From positions 1 to 17,031 of the forward strand of contig DHQI01000079.1 of NCBI GenBank assembly GCA_002408065.1: a DNA stretch of 17,031 nucleotides. The letters are read 5' to 3'. The notes below the pieces were generated by a model. It searched no databases. It was given only the letters and a program-made list of their open reading frames with translations, and was not told the DNA's origin. This stretch comes from Bacteroidales bacterium UBA5342. Lineage in GTDB: Bacteria > Bacteroidota > Bacteroidia > Bacteroidales > UBA5342. Numbering within the stretch: the first letter of the stretch is position 1; every line of letters starts with the position of its first letter. Of this stretch, positions 1-6,280 are shown one piece after another. The position numbers and the translations under genes are program-made.

Positions 1-267
1 TTAGGAGAAAAATCAGATGGCACGTTAAATGGCACGTTAAATGGCACGTTAAATAAGCGGGAACAGCTAAGCTTAAACAAGATTATTGATACTCCTGGTA
101 TTAATGCCAAAGAGTTGTCCTTAACTATAGATATTCCCTTGGATACAATAAAAAAATATTTACGAAAACTTATTGAAATGAAGCTCATTGAAAGAAGAGG
201 TAGCAGAAAAACAGGGGGTTACTGGGTGATAAGTGAAACCAAAACAGAAAACAACAATACGAATTAA
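1..267 (+). CDS. C-terminal end of an AlbA_2/GHKL-type putative transcriptional regulator (partial)
   Basis: The reading frame is open from the first base of the window and ends at TAA 265-267, giving 88 visible residues. Residues 7-18 are three perfect Gly-Thr-Leu-Asn units. About 60 residues after them look like a winged helix-turn-helix: a helix ending in TPGINAKELS, a recognition-like helix around PLDTIKKYLRKLIE, and a basic wing RRGSRKTGGYWV. This arrangement, a short tetrapeptide repeat followed by a winged helix, is typical of the C-terminus of COG2865-type proteins (AlbA_2 DNA-binding domain plus HATPase_c_4), common in Bacteroidota. The N-terminal domains lie outside the window, so the family call rests on the tail alone. 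The gene at 15896 belongs to the same general family and is cut off just as its own tetrapeptide repeat begins. It may be a regulator of the operon that follows or simply a neighbour. Confidence 0.6.
   Translation, partial: LGEKSDGTLNGTLNGTLNKREQLSLNKIIDTPGINAKELSLTIDIPLDTIKKYLRKLIEMKLIERRGSRKTGGYWVISETKTENNNTN
19..54 (+). repeat. three perfect 12-bp tandem repeats encoding Gly-Thr-Leu-Asn
   Basis: The unit ggcacgttaaat occurs three times without mismatch at 19-30, 31-42 and 43-54, in frame with the partial regulator. Each unit encodes GTLN. The unit length is a multiple of three, so gain or loss of a copy would change the linker length before the winged helix without shifting the frame. Confidence 0.95.
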
Positions 268-394
268 CACAATCTGATGTATTGAAATCTGACTTCTTTA
301 AGTCTATAAGAAATGGATATCTTTAATCTAACAATTAACAACGAAAACAAAGTCTAAGGTCTTATTATCTTAAGTCTTTTAGGCTAATTTTATT
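268..394 (+). promoter_or_regulatory. leader region of the operon with a small inverted repeat and AAGTCT repeats; promoter not resolved
   Basis: This 127-base AT-rich gap is the only real non-coding space before the gene cluster, so the promoter is expected here. No good match to the Bacteroidota -7 element (TAnnTTTG with an upstream TTG) was found. What can be seen is a perfect 5-bp inverted repeat, GACTT-CTTT-AAGTC, at 291-304. The hexamer AAGTCT also occurs three times, starting at 300, 350 and 372. No invertible-promoter repeats of the Bacteroides capsule type and no clear terminator for the preceding gene were seen. Confidence 0.3.
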
Positions 395-1843
395 ATGCTA
401 TTTAACTCCATAGAATTTGCCATATTTCTGCCCATTGTCTTTTTGCTTTATTGGTTTGTGACCAATAAAAACTTGAAGATGCAAAATGCCTTGGTGGTTG
501 CGGCCAGCTATGTGTTTTATGGCTGGTGGGATTGGCGTTTCCTTTCGTTAATCGTTTTTAGCTCCTTTGTAGATTATACTGTTGGTTTAGGTTTGGCCAA
601 AACTCAGGAACAGAACAAGAGAAAAGCTTTGTTAGTCCTTAGTATCTTGGTTAACCTTGGCTTTTTAGGCTTTTTTAAATACTTTAATTTTTTTGCGGAA
701 AGCTTTGCCGATGCTTTTACCCTTTTGGGAAAAGAGATGGCGCCTGCCCGCCTCAATGTTATCTTGCCGGTGGGGATTAGTTTCTACACTTTCCAAACGC
801 TGAGCTATTCCATCGATGTGTATAAGCGCAAGATGGCCCCCACACGCGATATATTGTCCTTTTTTGCTTTTGTAAGCTTTTTCCCACAGCTGGTGGCCGG
901 TCCTATCGAACGCGCTACCAATCTGTTGCCTCAGTTTTATAAAAAACGCACTTTTGACTATGCTAAAGCCGTGGATGGAATGCGGCAAATTCTATGGGGT
1001 TTATTCAAAAAGGTGGTGATTGCCGATAACTGTGCGCTTTTTGCCAACCAGATTTTTAACGATTCGGCTTCAGTCAACGGTAGCACTTTGGTTTTAGGCG
1101 CTGTTTTCTTTGCCTTTCAGATTTATGGTGATTTTTCCGGTTATTCTGATATTGCCATTGGTACTTCACGCCTCTTTGGCTTTAAGCTGATGAAAAACTT
1201 TGCCTTCCCGTATTTTTCGCGCGATATTGCTGAATTTTGGCGCCGCTGGCATATTTCATTGAACACTTGGTTTCGCGATTATCTTTACATCCCGCTGGGG
1301 GGTAGTCGGGGCGGATTGCAGATGAAGATACGTAATACCTTTGCCATATTTCTGGTTAGTGGCTTTTGGCATGGCGCCAACTGGACCTTTTTGGCCTGGG
1401 GAGCCATTAATGCCTTTTTCTTTTTGCCGCTGTTTGTCTCCGGCAATAACCGTAATCATCTGGGAATAGTAGCCGAAAACAGCTTTCTACCAACTATAAG
1501 AGATGCCATAAAAATCCTGTTGACATTTGCCTTAACTTGCTTTGCATGGATTTTCTTCAGGGCCGAAAACATCACTCAAGCCATACAAATTATTCAAGAG
1601 ATTTTCTCGGCCTCTTTGTTTGAACTGCCGGATAAATATATTGGTTTCAAAGCTGCACGTACGCTCTTATTAGTAGCCATCTTTGTTGGCATAGAATGGC
1701 TGGGCCGCCGCAATGAATATGCTATTGAGAAAATGTTCTTCTCCTGGAAGCCGTTTTACCGTTATGCGGCCTATTACGCCATTGTTTTTGCCATTATCGC
1801 TTTTGGTGGCCAGGAGCAGCAATTTATTTATTTTCAGTTCTAG
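395..1843 (+). CDS. MBOAT-family (AlgI-like) membrane-bound O-acyltransferase
   Basis: This 482-residue polytopic membrane protein belongs to the MBOAT family, whose AlgI/DltB/PatA-type members pass acyl groups across the membrane for esterification of exported polymers. Typical signatures are present. QLVAGPIER at residues 165-173 and FWRRWHISLNTWFRDYLYIP at 281-300 match the conserved core. The catalytic-type histidine is in SGFWHGANWTF at 322-332 (His326). Hydrophobic segments run through most of the chain, and the length is normal for AlgI. The start is the first ATG after the 127-base gap; no strong ribosome-binding site precedes it, which is usual in Bacteroidota. The next gene starts 2 bases after the stop and encodes an SGNH/AlgX-like partner, a classic pairing for O-acetylation after export. 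The base composition looks richer in G+C than in the middle of the cluster. The acyl group and the target polymer cannot be read from sequence. Confidence 0.95.
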   Translation: MLFNSIEFAIFLPIVFLLYWFVTNKNLKMQNALVVAASYVFYGWWDWRFLSLIVFSSFVDYTVGLGLAKTQEQNKRKALLVLSILVNLGFLGFFKYFNFFAESFADAFTLLGKEMAPARLNVILPVGISFYTFQTLSYSIDVYKRKMAPTRDILSFFAFVSFFPQLVAGPIERATNLLPQFYKKRTFDYAKAVDGMRQILWGLFKKVVIADNCALFANQIFNDSASVNGSTLVLGAVFFAFQIYGDFSGYSDIAIGTSRLFGFKLMKNFAFPYFSRDIAEFWRRWHISLNTWFRDYLYIPLGGSRGGLQMKIRNTFAIFLVSGFWHGANWTFLAWGAINAFFFLPLFVSGNNRNHLGIVAENSFLPTIRDAIKILLTFALTCFAWIFFRAENITQAIQIIQEIFSASLFELPDKYIGFKAARTLLLVAIFVGIEWLGRRNEYAIEKMFFSWKPFYRYAAYYAIVFAIIAFGGQEQQFIYFQF

Positions 1844-1845
1844 GG

Positions 1846-2904
1846 ATGAAGCGATTTTTGAAGAAGATAGGGTGGTTTTGCTTGGGGATGATTATATTAT
1901 CGCATGTCCCTGACTTTTTCGTAAATTATGGATGGGGACACGATACTTGGGTGGCCAAATACAGTTATTGCCATTCCAATGAACTTAAGCCAAAGATGCT
2001 GATGTTTGGTTCCAGTAGAATCTATCGTCAAGTGTCACCAGAGGTTCTTGCTACAGAGTTAGGATACAACAAGGGCGAAGTAATAAACACAGCTTGTAAT
2101 GCTTGTTTTCCGCCACAATCATTTCATTTATTAAAACAAACGCTGAATTCGTCACTCGCTGACAGTTTAGATTATATACTATTAGAACTGGGAATGCCAA
2201 CGGGGGTAAGCCAGAAGAACATAAATCATCACCGGGAGACCTATTATAGAACGCTGGCTAACTTTGTTTGGTATATGAATTATCTGAAAGAGACGAAAGG
2301 GGTGGCAAGTAAAGCTTTTGTGCTTCAGACTTTGAGGCAGTCTTATGTGCAAGTTAGGAGGGCATTAGGTGTATTTGATTTTAAACCCAAACTTGAATCA
2401 TTATGGGATAGAGATGATGAACACCTAATGGGAAAAGCAAATGATGGCTTTTATCCTATATGGGAGCATAATAATTATAACATAAGCCAAGGAATAGATA
2501 ATGCCGGTTTAGAAAAGCAACGTTCCGATTTTTTGAAAAATCCCGGCTTGTTAGATGAGAGACGGGTAGCTAACGAGGTAGAGTATGATGTTAGTGGAGC
2601 ATATAGTCAGGTTTTGTTTCAGGAAGTAAACAGAATCAATCAGCTGTGTGTTGAAAAAGGAATTGTACTTGTGTGTTTGATAGGACCGCGTTTGTCTCAG
2701 TCAAACTTGAAAATTATATTACCTACCGCCTCAGAGTTAGTTAATAATAATGTTCTGATGGTAGATATGCATTCATCGCAAAAATATCCGCAATTCTACG
2801 AAGAGAGAACCTCGTTTGATTTAGGTCATTTTAATGAAGAGGTGGCAAGCAATTTTTCGGAGAATATAGCGAAGGAATTAAAAGCCATAGGAGTAAATAA
2901 ATAA
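1846..2904 (+). CDS. SGNH/AlgX-AlgJ-like periplasmic acyltransferase partner of the MBOAT protein
   Basis: This 352-residue protein has one hydrophobic N-terminal segment (about residues 8-22), consistent with a signal anchor placing the rest in the periplasm. FGSSRIYRQVSPEVL starts at residue 54 and looks like block I of the SGNH hydrolase fold (GSSR, probable nucleophile Ser56 or Ser57). Near the C-terminus SFDLGHFNEE provides the Asp325-x-x-His328 pair expected as the rest of the catalytic triad. In AlgJ/AlgX and DltD-type systems such a protein takes the acyl group from the MBOAT partner and places it on the polymer. The gene begins 2 bases after the MBOAT stop, so the two are surely co-translated. 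Overall similarity to named members appears low, so the call rests on the two motifs, the topology and the pairing. Four cysteines (residues 42, 84, 87 and 268 among others) were noted, but their role is unknown. Confidence 0.7.
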   Translation: MKRFLKKIGWFCLGMIILSHVPDFFVNYGWGHDTWVAKYSYCHSNELKPKMLMFGSSRIYRQVSPEVLATELGYNKGEVINTACNACFPPQSFHLLKQTLNSSLADSLDYILLELGMPTGVSQKNINHHRETYYRTLANFVWYMNYLKETKGVASKAFVLQTLRQSYVQVRRALGVFDFKPKLESLWDRDDEHLMGKANDGFYPIWEHNNYNISQGIDNAGLEKQRSDFLKNPGLLDERRVANEVEYDVSGAYSQVLFQEVNRINQLCVEKGIVLVCLIGPRLSQSNLKIILPTASELVNNNVLMVDMHSSQKYPQFYEERTSFDLGHFNEEVASNFSENIAKELKAIGVNK

Positions 2905-2907
2905 TAT

Positions 2908-4341
2908 ATGGCAGAGAGTATAAAGAAAAAAGCAGTAAAAGGACTCTTCTGGACAGGCTTGGAGCGTTTTTCGCAACAAGGCTTGCAGTTTGTGATAGGC
3001 ATTATCCTGGCACGTTTGCTTTCTCCCGAAGAATTTGGGATTGTTGGTATGGTCACGGTTTTTGTGACCGTACTTCGTGTTTTTGTGGATAGTGGTTTTA
3101 CGCATGCGCTTATTCAGAGTAAGTCTAATACGCATTTGCAGGAGAGTTCTGTTTTTTATCTCAATGTGGGGATAAGTGTTATTGCCGCATTAGCACTGTA
3201 TTTATCAGCACCTTTAATTGCTGATTTTTACAATCAACCAGAATTAGTTGATATTACTAAAGTGCTTTCGCTCTTAGTCGTACTTGGTTCGTTCAGAGCC
3301 GTGCATATGAGCTTGCTTTCAAAAGCGGTAGATTTTAAACCACAATTTTATGTCAATGTCGGCTCCAGAGTATTGTCAGGTGGTATAGGTATTTATTTTG
3401 CCTATGCCGGACATGGGGTTTGGGCTTTAGTATATCAGAAGTTGGCACAGGATTTCTTTTCATCTATTGGATTTTGGATCGTGAGTAAGTGGCGACCGCT
3501 TTTTAGTTTCTCGTTTAAATCACTTAAGGGATTGTGGCAATTTGGATCAAAGGTCTTAATGCAGGGGATTCTAAGAACCATAAGTGATAATATTTATACT
3601 CTGGTCATTGGGCGTGTTTTTTCTGCTGCTGACTTGGGAGTTTATACCAGAGGAAAATCTTTAGTTGGCTTTCCACAGAATTTAATTTCATCTACAATCG
3701 GTAAAGTGGCTTTCCCATTGTATGCTACATTGCAAGATGATAAGGAGAGATTTAGAGCAGCGGTAAGTAAGGGCTTTAAATTGATGGTGTTTGTGAGCAT
3801 CCCGGTTTTTTTATGGCTATTTTCGGTGGCTGAACCTTTGGTTTATGTGCTTTTGGGTGAGAAATGGATGATGACAGTGCCCTTTGTTAAGCTTTTTGCA
3901 ATTATGGGGATGTTGTATCCTTGGCATTTGATTAATGTGCAAGCGCTTTTAGCTTATGGCAGGTCTGATCTCAACTTGCGGATTACATTTATAAAAAATG
4001 GCTTACGCTTATTGGTACTGTTTGTATGTTACCGATGGGGACTGATGGCTATTGTTTGGGGACAGCTGGGCCTCAATGTTTTTGGTCTTTTGATAAATGC
4101 ATATTATACCAATAAAGTATTCGATTATGGCATAATAAAACAATTGAAGGATGTTTTAATGCTTTTATTATTAGGATGTGTAGCTTTGTTTGCTTTTGTA
4201 TTGTTCACTAACTATATATTAATTGAGAATAGTTTATTGCTTTGCATCATAGGAATGGTGATATTTGCAGGAATTTATTTAGGATTAGCTTTTATATTTA
4301 AGTTGGAAGCCATTAAAGAATTATTGAAATATAAACGATGA
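2908..4341 (+). CDS. Wzx-type polysaccharide flippase (PST/MATE-like lipopolysaccharide biosynthesis protein)
   Basis: This 477-residue integral membrane protein has the N-terminal signature of the WzxC/TuaB branch of the polysaccharide transporter family: KKKAVKGLFWTGLERF, then GIILARLLSPEEFGIVGMV at about residues 30-48. About 12 to 14 hydrophobic helices follow, the normal number and length for this family. Such proteins move undecaprenyl-diphosphate-linked repeat units from the cytoplasmic to the periplasmic leaflet. The start ATG lies 3 bases after the previous stop. The stop overlaps the next start in an ATGA arrangement (4338-4341), which suggests translational coupling with the sulfotransferase-like gene. 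This is the only clear exporter in the window, which points to a Wzx/Wzy-type route rather than an ABC transporter. Substrate specificity cannot be inferred. Confidence 0.92.
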   Translation: MAESIKKKAVKGLFWTGLERFSQQGLQFVIGIILARLLSPEEFGIVGMVTVFVTVLRVFVDSGFTHALIQSKSNTHLQESSVFYLNVGISVIAALALYLSAPLIADFYNQPELVDITKVLSLLVVLGSFRAVHMSLLSKAVDFKPQFYVNVGSRVLSGGIGIYFAYAGHGVWALVYQKLAQDFFSSIGFWIVSKWRPLFSFSFKSLKGLWQFGSKVLMQGILRTISDNIYTLVIGRVFSAADLGVYTRGKSLVGFPQNLISSTIGKVAFPLYATLQDDKERFRAAVSKGFKLMVFVSIPVFLWLFSVAEPLVYVLLGEKWMMTVPFVKLFAIMGMLYPWHLINVQALLAYGRSDLNLRITFIKNGLRLLVLFVCYRWGLMAIVWGQLGLNVFGLLINAYYTNKVFDYGIIKQLKDVLMLLLLGCVALFAFVLFTNYILIENSLLLCIIGMVIFAGIYLGLAFIFKLEAIKELLKYKR

Positions 4342-5048
4342 CAACTGGAGAAAACGTGAGTTTTAAGAAAAAATATATTAATCCACTAAAATATCTGGTG
4401 AAATCTAACTTAAACAGAGTAAAAGTTAGAAATAAGACCAAGATTTTTTGTATTGGTTTAAACAAAACCGGAACTACTTCTTTAGAGGCTGCTCTTAAAG
4501 AGTTAGGTTTTATTATGGGGAATCAAAGAAGGGGAGAGTTGCTTTTAGAAGAATGGAAAAATAGAGATTTTAAAAAGCTTTTTAAACTCTGCCGTACAGC
4601 TCAGGCCTTTCAGGATGCACCATTTAGCTATCCGGATACTTACAAATATTTAGATAAAGAATTTCCGGGAAGTAAATTTATCTTAACGCTAAGGGATAGT
4701 GATGAACAATGGTATAACTCTATTACACGTTTTCATTCTAAGATTTGGGCGGATGGCAAAAGGATTCCAACGAAAGAAGATTTAATGAATGCGACTTATC
4801 GTTATAAAGGAAAGCCATGGGAAGGAAATAGAGCACTATTTAATACTCCTGAAGATGAACCTTATAAAAAAGATGTATTATTGGAGTATTATAATAAACA
4901 CAATGAGGATGTTCTATCCTTCTTTAAAGGAAGGGAAGGTGATTTACTAGTTTTGAATGTGGCCGATGATACTGCATATAACAAGTTGTGTGAATTTATT
5001 GGAGAAAAACCTTTAAGAGAAGGATTTCCCTGGAAGAATAAAACATAA
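4338..5048 (+). CDS. sulfotransferase-like P-loop protein (Sulfotransfer_4 type)
   Basis: This 236-residue protein is probably soluble. KIFCIGLNKTGTTSLEAAL at about residues 35-53 is the 5'-phosphosulfate-binding loop of PAPS-dependent sulfotransferases, with the key GLNKTGTTS segment. SKFILTLRDSDEQWYNSI at about 112-129 fits the 3'-phosphate-binding strand and helix (Arg119, Ser128). The tail LLVLNVADD...LCEFIG...FPWKN matches the end typical of the Sulfotransfer_4 group. Most bacterial members of that group are uncharacterised, so transfer of sulfate to a sugar is inference. The gene overlaps the flippase by 4 bases and is followed by a relic of a wbqC gene. If active, it would make the glycan anionic, but PAPS synthesis genes are not in this window. 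A basic N-terminal stretch (residues 9-34) precedes the fold. Confidence 0.8.
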   Translation: MTTGENVSFKKKYINPLKYLVKSNLNRVKVRNKTKIFCIGLNKTGTTSLEAALKELGFIMGNQRRGELLLEEWKNRDFKKLFKLCRTAQAFQDAPFSYPDTYKYLDKEFPGSKFILTLRDSDEQWYNSITRFHSKIWADGKRIPTKEDLMNATYRYKGKPWEGNRALFNTPEDEPYKKDVLLEYYNKHNEDVLSFFKGREGDLLVLNVADDTAYNKLCEFIGEKPLREGFPWKNKT

Positions 5049-5080
5049 TTATTGCTAAGGCTTATGAAATTAGCAATAAT
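5048..5080. repeat. perfect 11-bp inverted repeat with the wbqC-relic start codon in its loop
   Basis: ATTATTGCTAA at 5048-5058 and its exact reverse complement TTAGCAATAAT at 5070-5080 enclose an 11-base loop, 5059-5069. The left arm begins on the last base of the sulfotransferase stop codon. The loop contains ATG 5064-5066 of the wbqC relic. In RNA this would be an AU-rich hairpin. No T-run follows, so it does not look like an intrinsic terminator. Confidence 0.85.
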
Positions 5081-5152
5081 GCAACCATATTTTATGCCGT
5101 ATTTAGGATATTGGCAGCTGATTAATGTTTTGGTGTAATTGATATAGAGTTT
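5064..5152 (+). pseudogene. wbqC: 5' relic of a WbqC-family gene
   Basis: A 24-codon frame (5064-5138) reads MKLAIMQPYFMPYLGYWQL and then INVLV before TAA. This is the highly characteristic start of WbqC-family proteins (PF08889), which are normally around 200-240 residues and are found in O-antigen and capsule clusters. After the stop, the frame starting at 5135 reads V-I-D-I-E-F, which resembles the following conserved segment of the family (usually close to FVIYDD-E-F) with a few residues missing. This suggests small deletions plus loss of nearly the whole body of the gene. The NeuD-like gene starts 14 bases later. It is too short to be functional. The family match of the first 20 residues is strong; the second segment is an inference. 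Confidence 0.75.
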
Positions 5153-5166
5153 AAATTATTATATTT

Positions 5167-5817
5167 ATGAAAGAACTTGTAATATTAGGAGGAAGTGGTA
5201 TTGGGATGATTGCAGCATCAGTTGCAGAAGAATTGGGTTATGTTGTAAAAGGGTTTCTTAATGATGTTATTGAAGTTGGGACATGCATTGGGAAATACAA
5301 GAAAATTCCTGTTATAGGTAAGACTGATGATATTGATAAGTATATAAAAGATGAAAATATTTCATTTTTTATTGCTTATGTTGGTTTGCAAGATGAGAAA
5401 AAGACATTTGAGAAAATAGACCAGTTGCCTATACCTAAAAATAGATTTGCAAATCTTATTCATCCTACAGCAATTATTCCTCGAGGGTTTTGTAAAATTG
5501 GTAATGGGGTTTTGTTTGCACCGTTGACCCAACTATCTCCCGATACTACAATTGGTGACAATTGCATACTTTTGCCAAATTCGTTTGTAGGTCATGATAG
5601 CACTCTGGAAAAATTCGCACATATAGCAACTAATGGTGTTGTTGGAGCTAACGTTCGTGTAGGGAAAGCCGTGCATATTGGTAGTAACGCAACACTCAGA
5701 GAAAGAATTGACATCGGGGATTATTCGTTAATTGGAGCAGGATCAGTAGTTTTAAATGATGTTCCGTCTAATTCAATAATTGTAGGTAATCCTGGAAAAA
5801 TTTTAAAACAACGATAA
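5167..5817 (+). CDS. NeuD/PglD-type sugar acyltransferase (left-handed beta-helix)
   Basis: This 216-residue protein has the two-domain plan of the NeuD/PglD family. The N-terminal Rossmann-like domain has KELVILGGSGIGMIAA at residues 2-17 and runs to about 85. A hexapeptide-repeat beta-helix follows, from about 98 to 207 (IGNGVLFAP, IGDNCILLP, VGKAVHIGS, IGDYSLIGAGSVV). LPNSFVGHDSTLEKFAHIA at 136-154 carries His143, which aligns in position with the catalytic base of PglD-like enzymes. Known members transfer acetyl from acetyl-CoA to the 4-amino group of UDP-sugars (PglD) or to sialic acid hydroxyls (NeuD). No sialic acid genes are present, so an amino-sugar substrate is more likely. The downstream MaoC/CitE pair makes a non-acetyl donor possible. 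Start ATG 5167 is 14 bases after the wbqC relic; the stop is 4 bases before the next gene. Confidence 0.88.
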   Translation: MKELVILGGSGIGMIAASVAEELGYVVKGFLNDVIEVGTCIGKYKKIPVIGKTDDIDKYIKDENISFFIAYVGLQDEKKTFEKIDQLPIPKNRFANLIHPTAIIPRGFCKIGNGVLFAPLTQLSPDTTIGDNCILLPNSFVGHDSTLEKFAHIATNGVVGANVRVGKAVHIGSNATLRERIDIGDYSLIGAGSVVLNDVPSNSIIVGNPGKILKQR

Positions 5818-5821
5818 TATT

Positions 5822-6280
5822 ATGAAACCATCAGTTTTAGGTCATTATTTCGAAGATTTTAAAAAAGGCGATTTGATCGAACATGCTTTATCAAAAACCA
5901 TTTTTGAAAGTGATAATAATTTCTTCTCCTTATTAACGATGAATCATCATCCGGTGCATACCAATATCGATTATGCTGATAAGAATCAACATGGCAAAGT
6001 CTTAGTGGTAGGGACACTCGTATTTTCTATTGCTGTGGGTATTACTGTGCCGGATATTAGCGGCAAAGCGATAGCCAATCTTGGGTATGAGGATGTCAAG
6101 CATCTCTCACCGGTTTTTATTAATGATACAATCTATTGTACTACAGAAGTATTGGATGTCAGGCCATCTAAATCAAAGTTGGATAGAGGTGTTGTGTATG
6201 TGGAGACGGTGGCAAAGAATCAGAATGGTGAGCCTGTATTATCATTTCGCCGTAATGTTCTAATTAAAAAACAAAGCTAA
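5822..6280 (+). CDS. MaoC-like hot-dog-fold hydratase/dehydratase of acyl-CoA
   Basis: This 152-residue protein is a single hot-dog domain of the MaoC family. The active-site segment is LLTMNHHPVHTNIDYAD at residues 37-53. In the subgroup encoded beside CitE-type lyases this reads close to LTMNxxPxHxDxxYA, so His46 is the likely catalytic residue and Asn41 takes the place of the Asp found in ordinary R-hydratases. It continues with GKVLVVGTLVFSIAVG and the conserved NLGYEDVKHLSPVFINDTIY at 87-105. Relatives include itaconyl-CoA hydratase and mesaconyl/methylmalyl-CoA hydratases, which work with a CitE-family lyase. The stop overlaps the CitE start by one base (TAATG at 6278-6282), so the pair is translationally coupled. 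The presence of this pair in a glycan operon is unusual. The exact acyl-CoA substrate cannot be read from sequence. Confidence 0.88.
   Translation: MKPSVLGHYFEDFKKGDLIEHALSKTIFESDNNFFSLLTMNHHPVHTNIDYADKNQHGKVLVVGTLVFSIAVGITVPDISGKAIANLGYEDVKHLSPVFINDTIYCTTEVLDVRPSKSKLDRGVVYVETVAKNQNGEPVLSFRRNVLIKKQS

Noticed and set aside
19..54. 12-bp repeats as an on/off phase-variation switch or CRISPR-like array
   Set aside because: The unit is a multiple of three and lies inside a coding frame, with no spacers, so copy change would not shift the frame.
1..394. Invertible (phase-variable) promoter of the Bacteroides capsule type
   Set aside because: No pair of long inverted repeats or invertase-type site was found around the leader, and no anti-terminator gene of the UpxY type is present in the window.
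665..1459. Antisense frames of 67 and 107 codons inside the MBOAT gene
   Set aside because: They lie fully inside a strongly supported gene on the other strand, have no recognisable domain, and low-complexity basic composition typical of shadow frames.
5167..5817. Reading the NeuD-like gene as evidence for sialic acid synthesis
   Set aside because: No neuB, neuA or neuC-like complete gene is present; the epimerase relic is of the WecB type and truncated. PglD-type amino-sugar acylation is equally likely.
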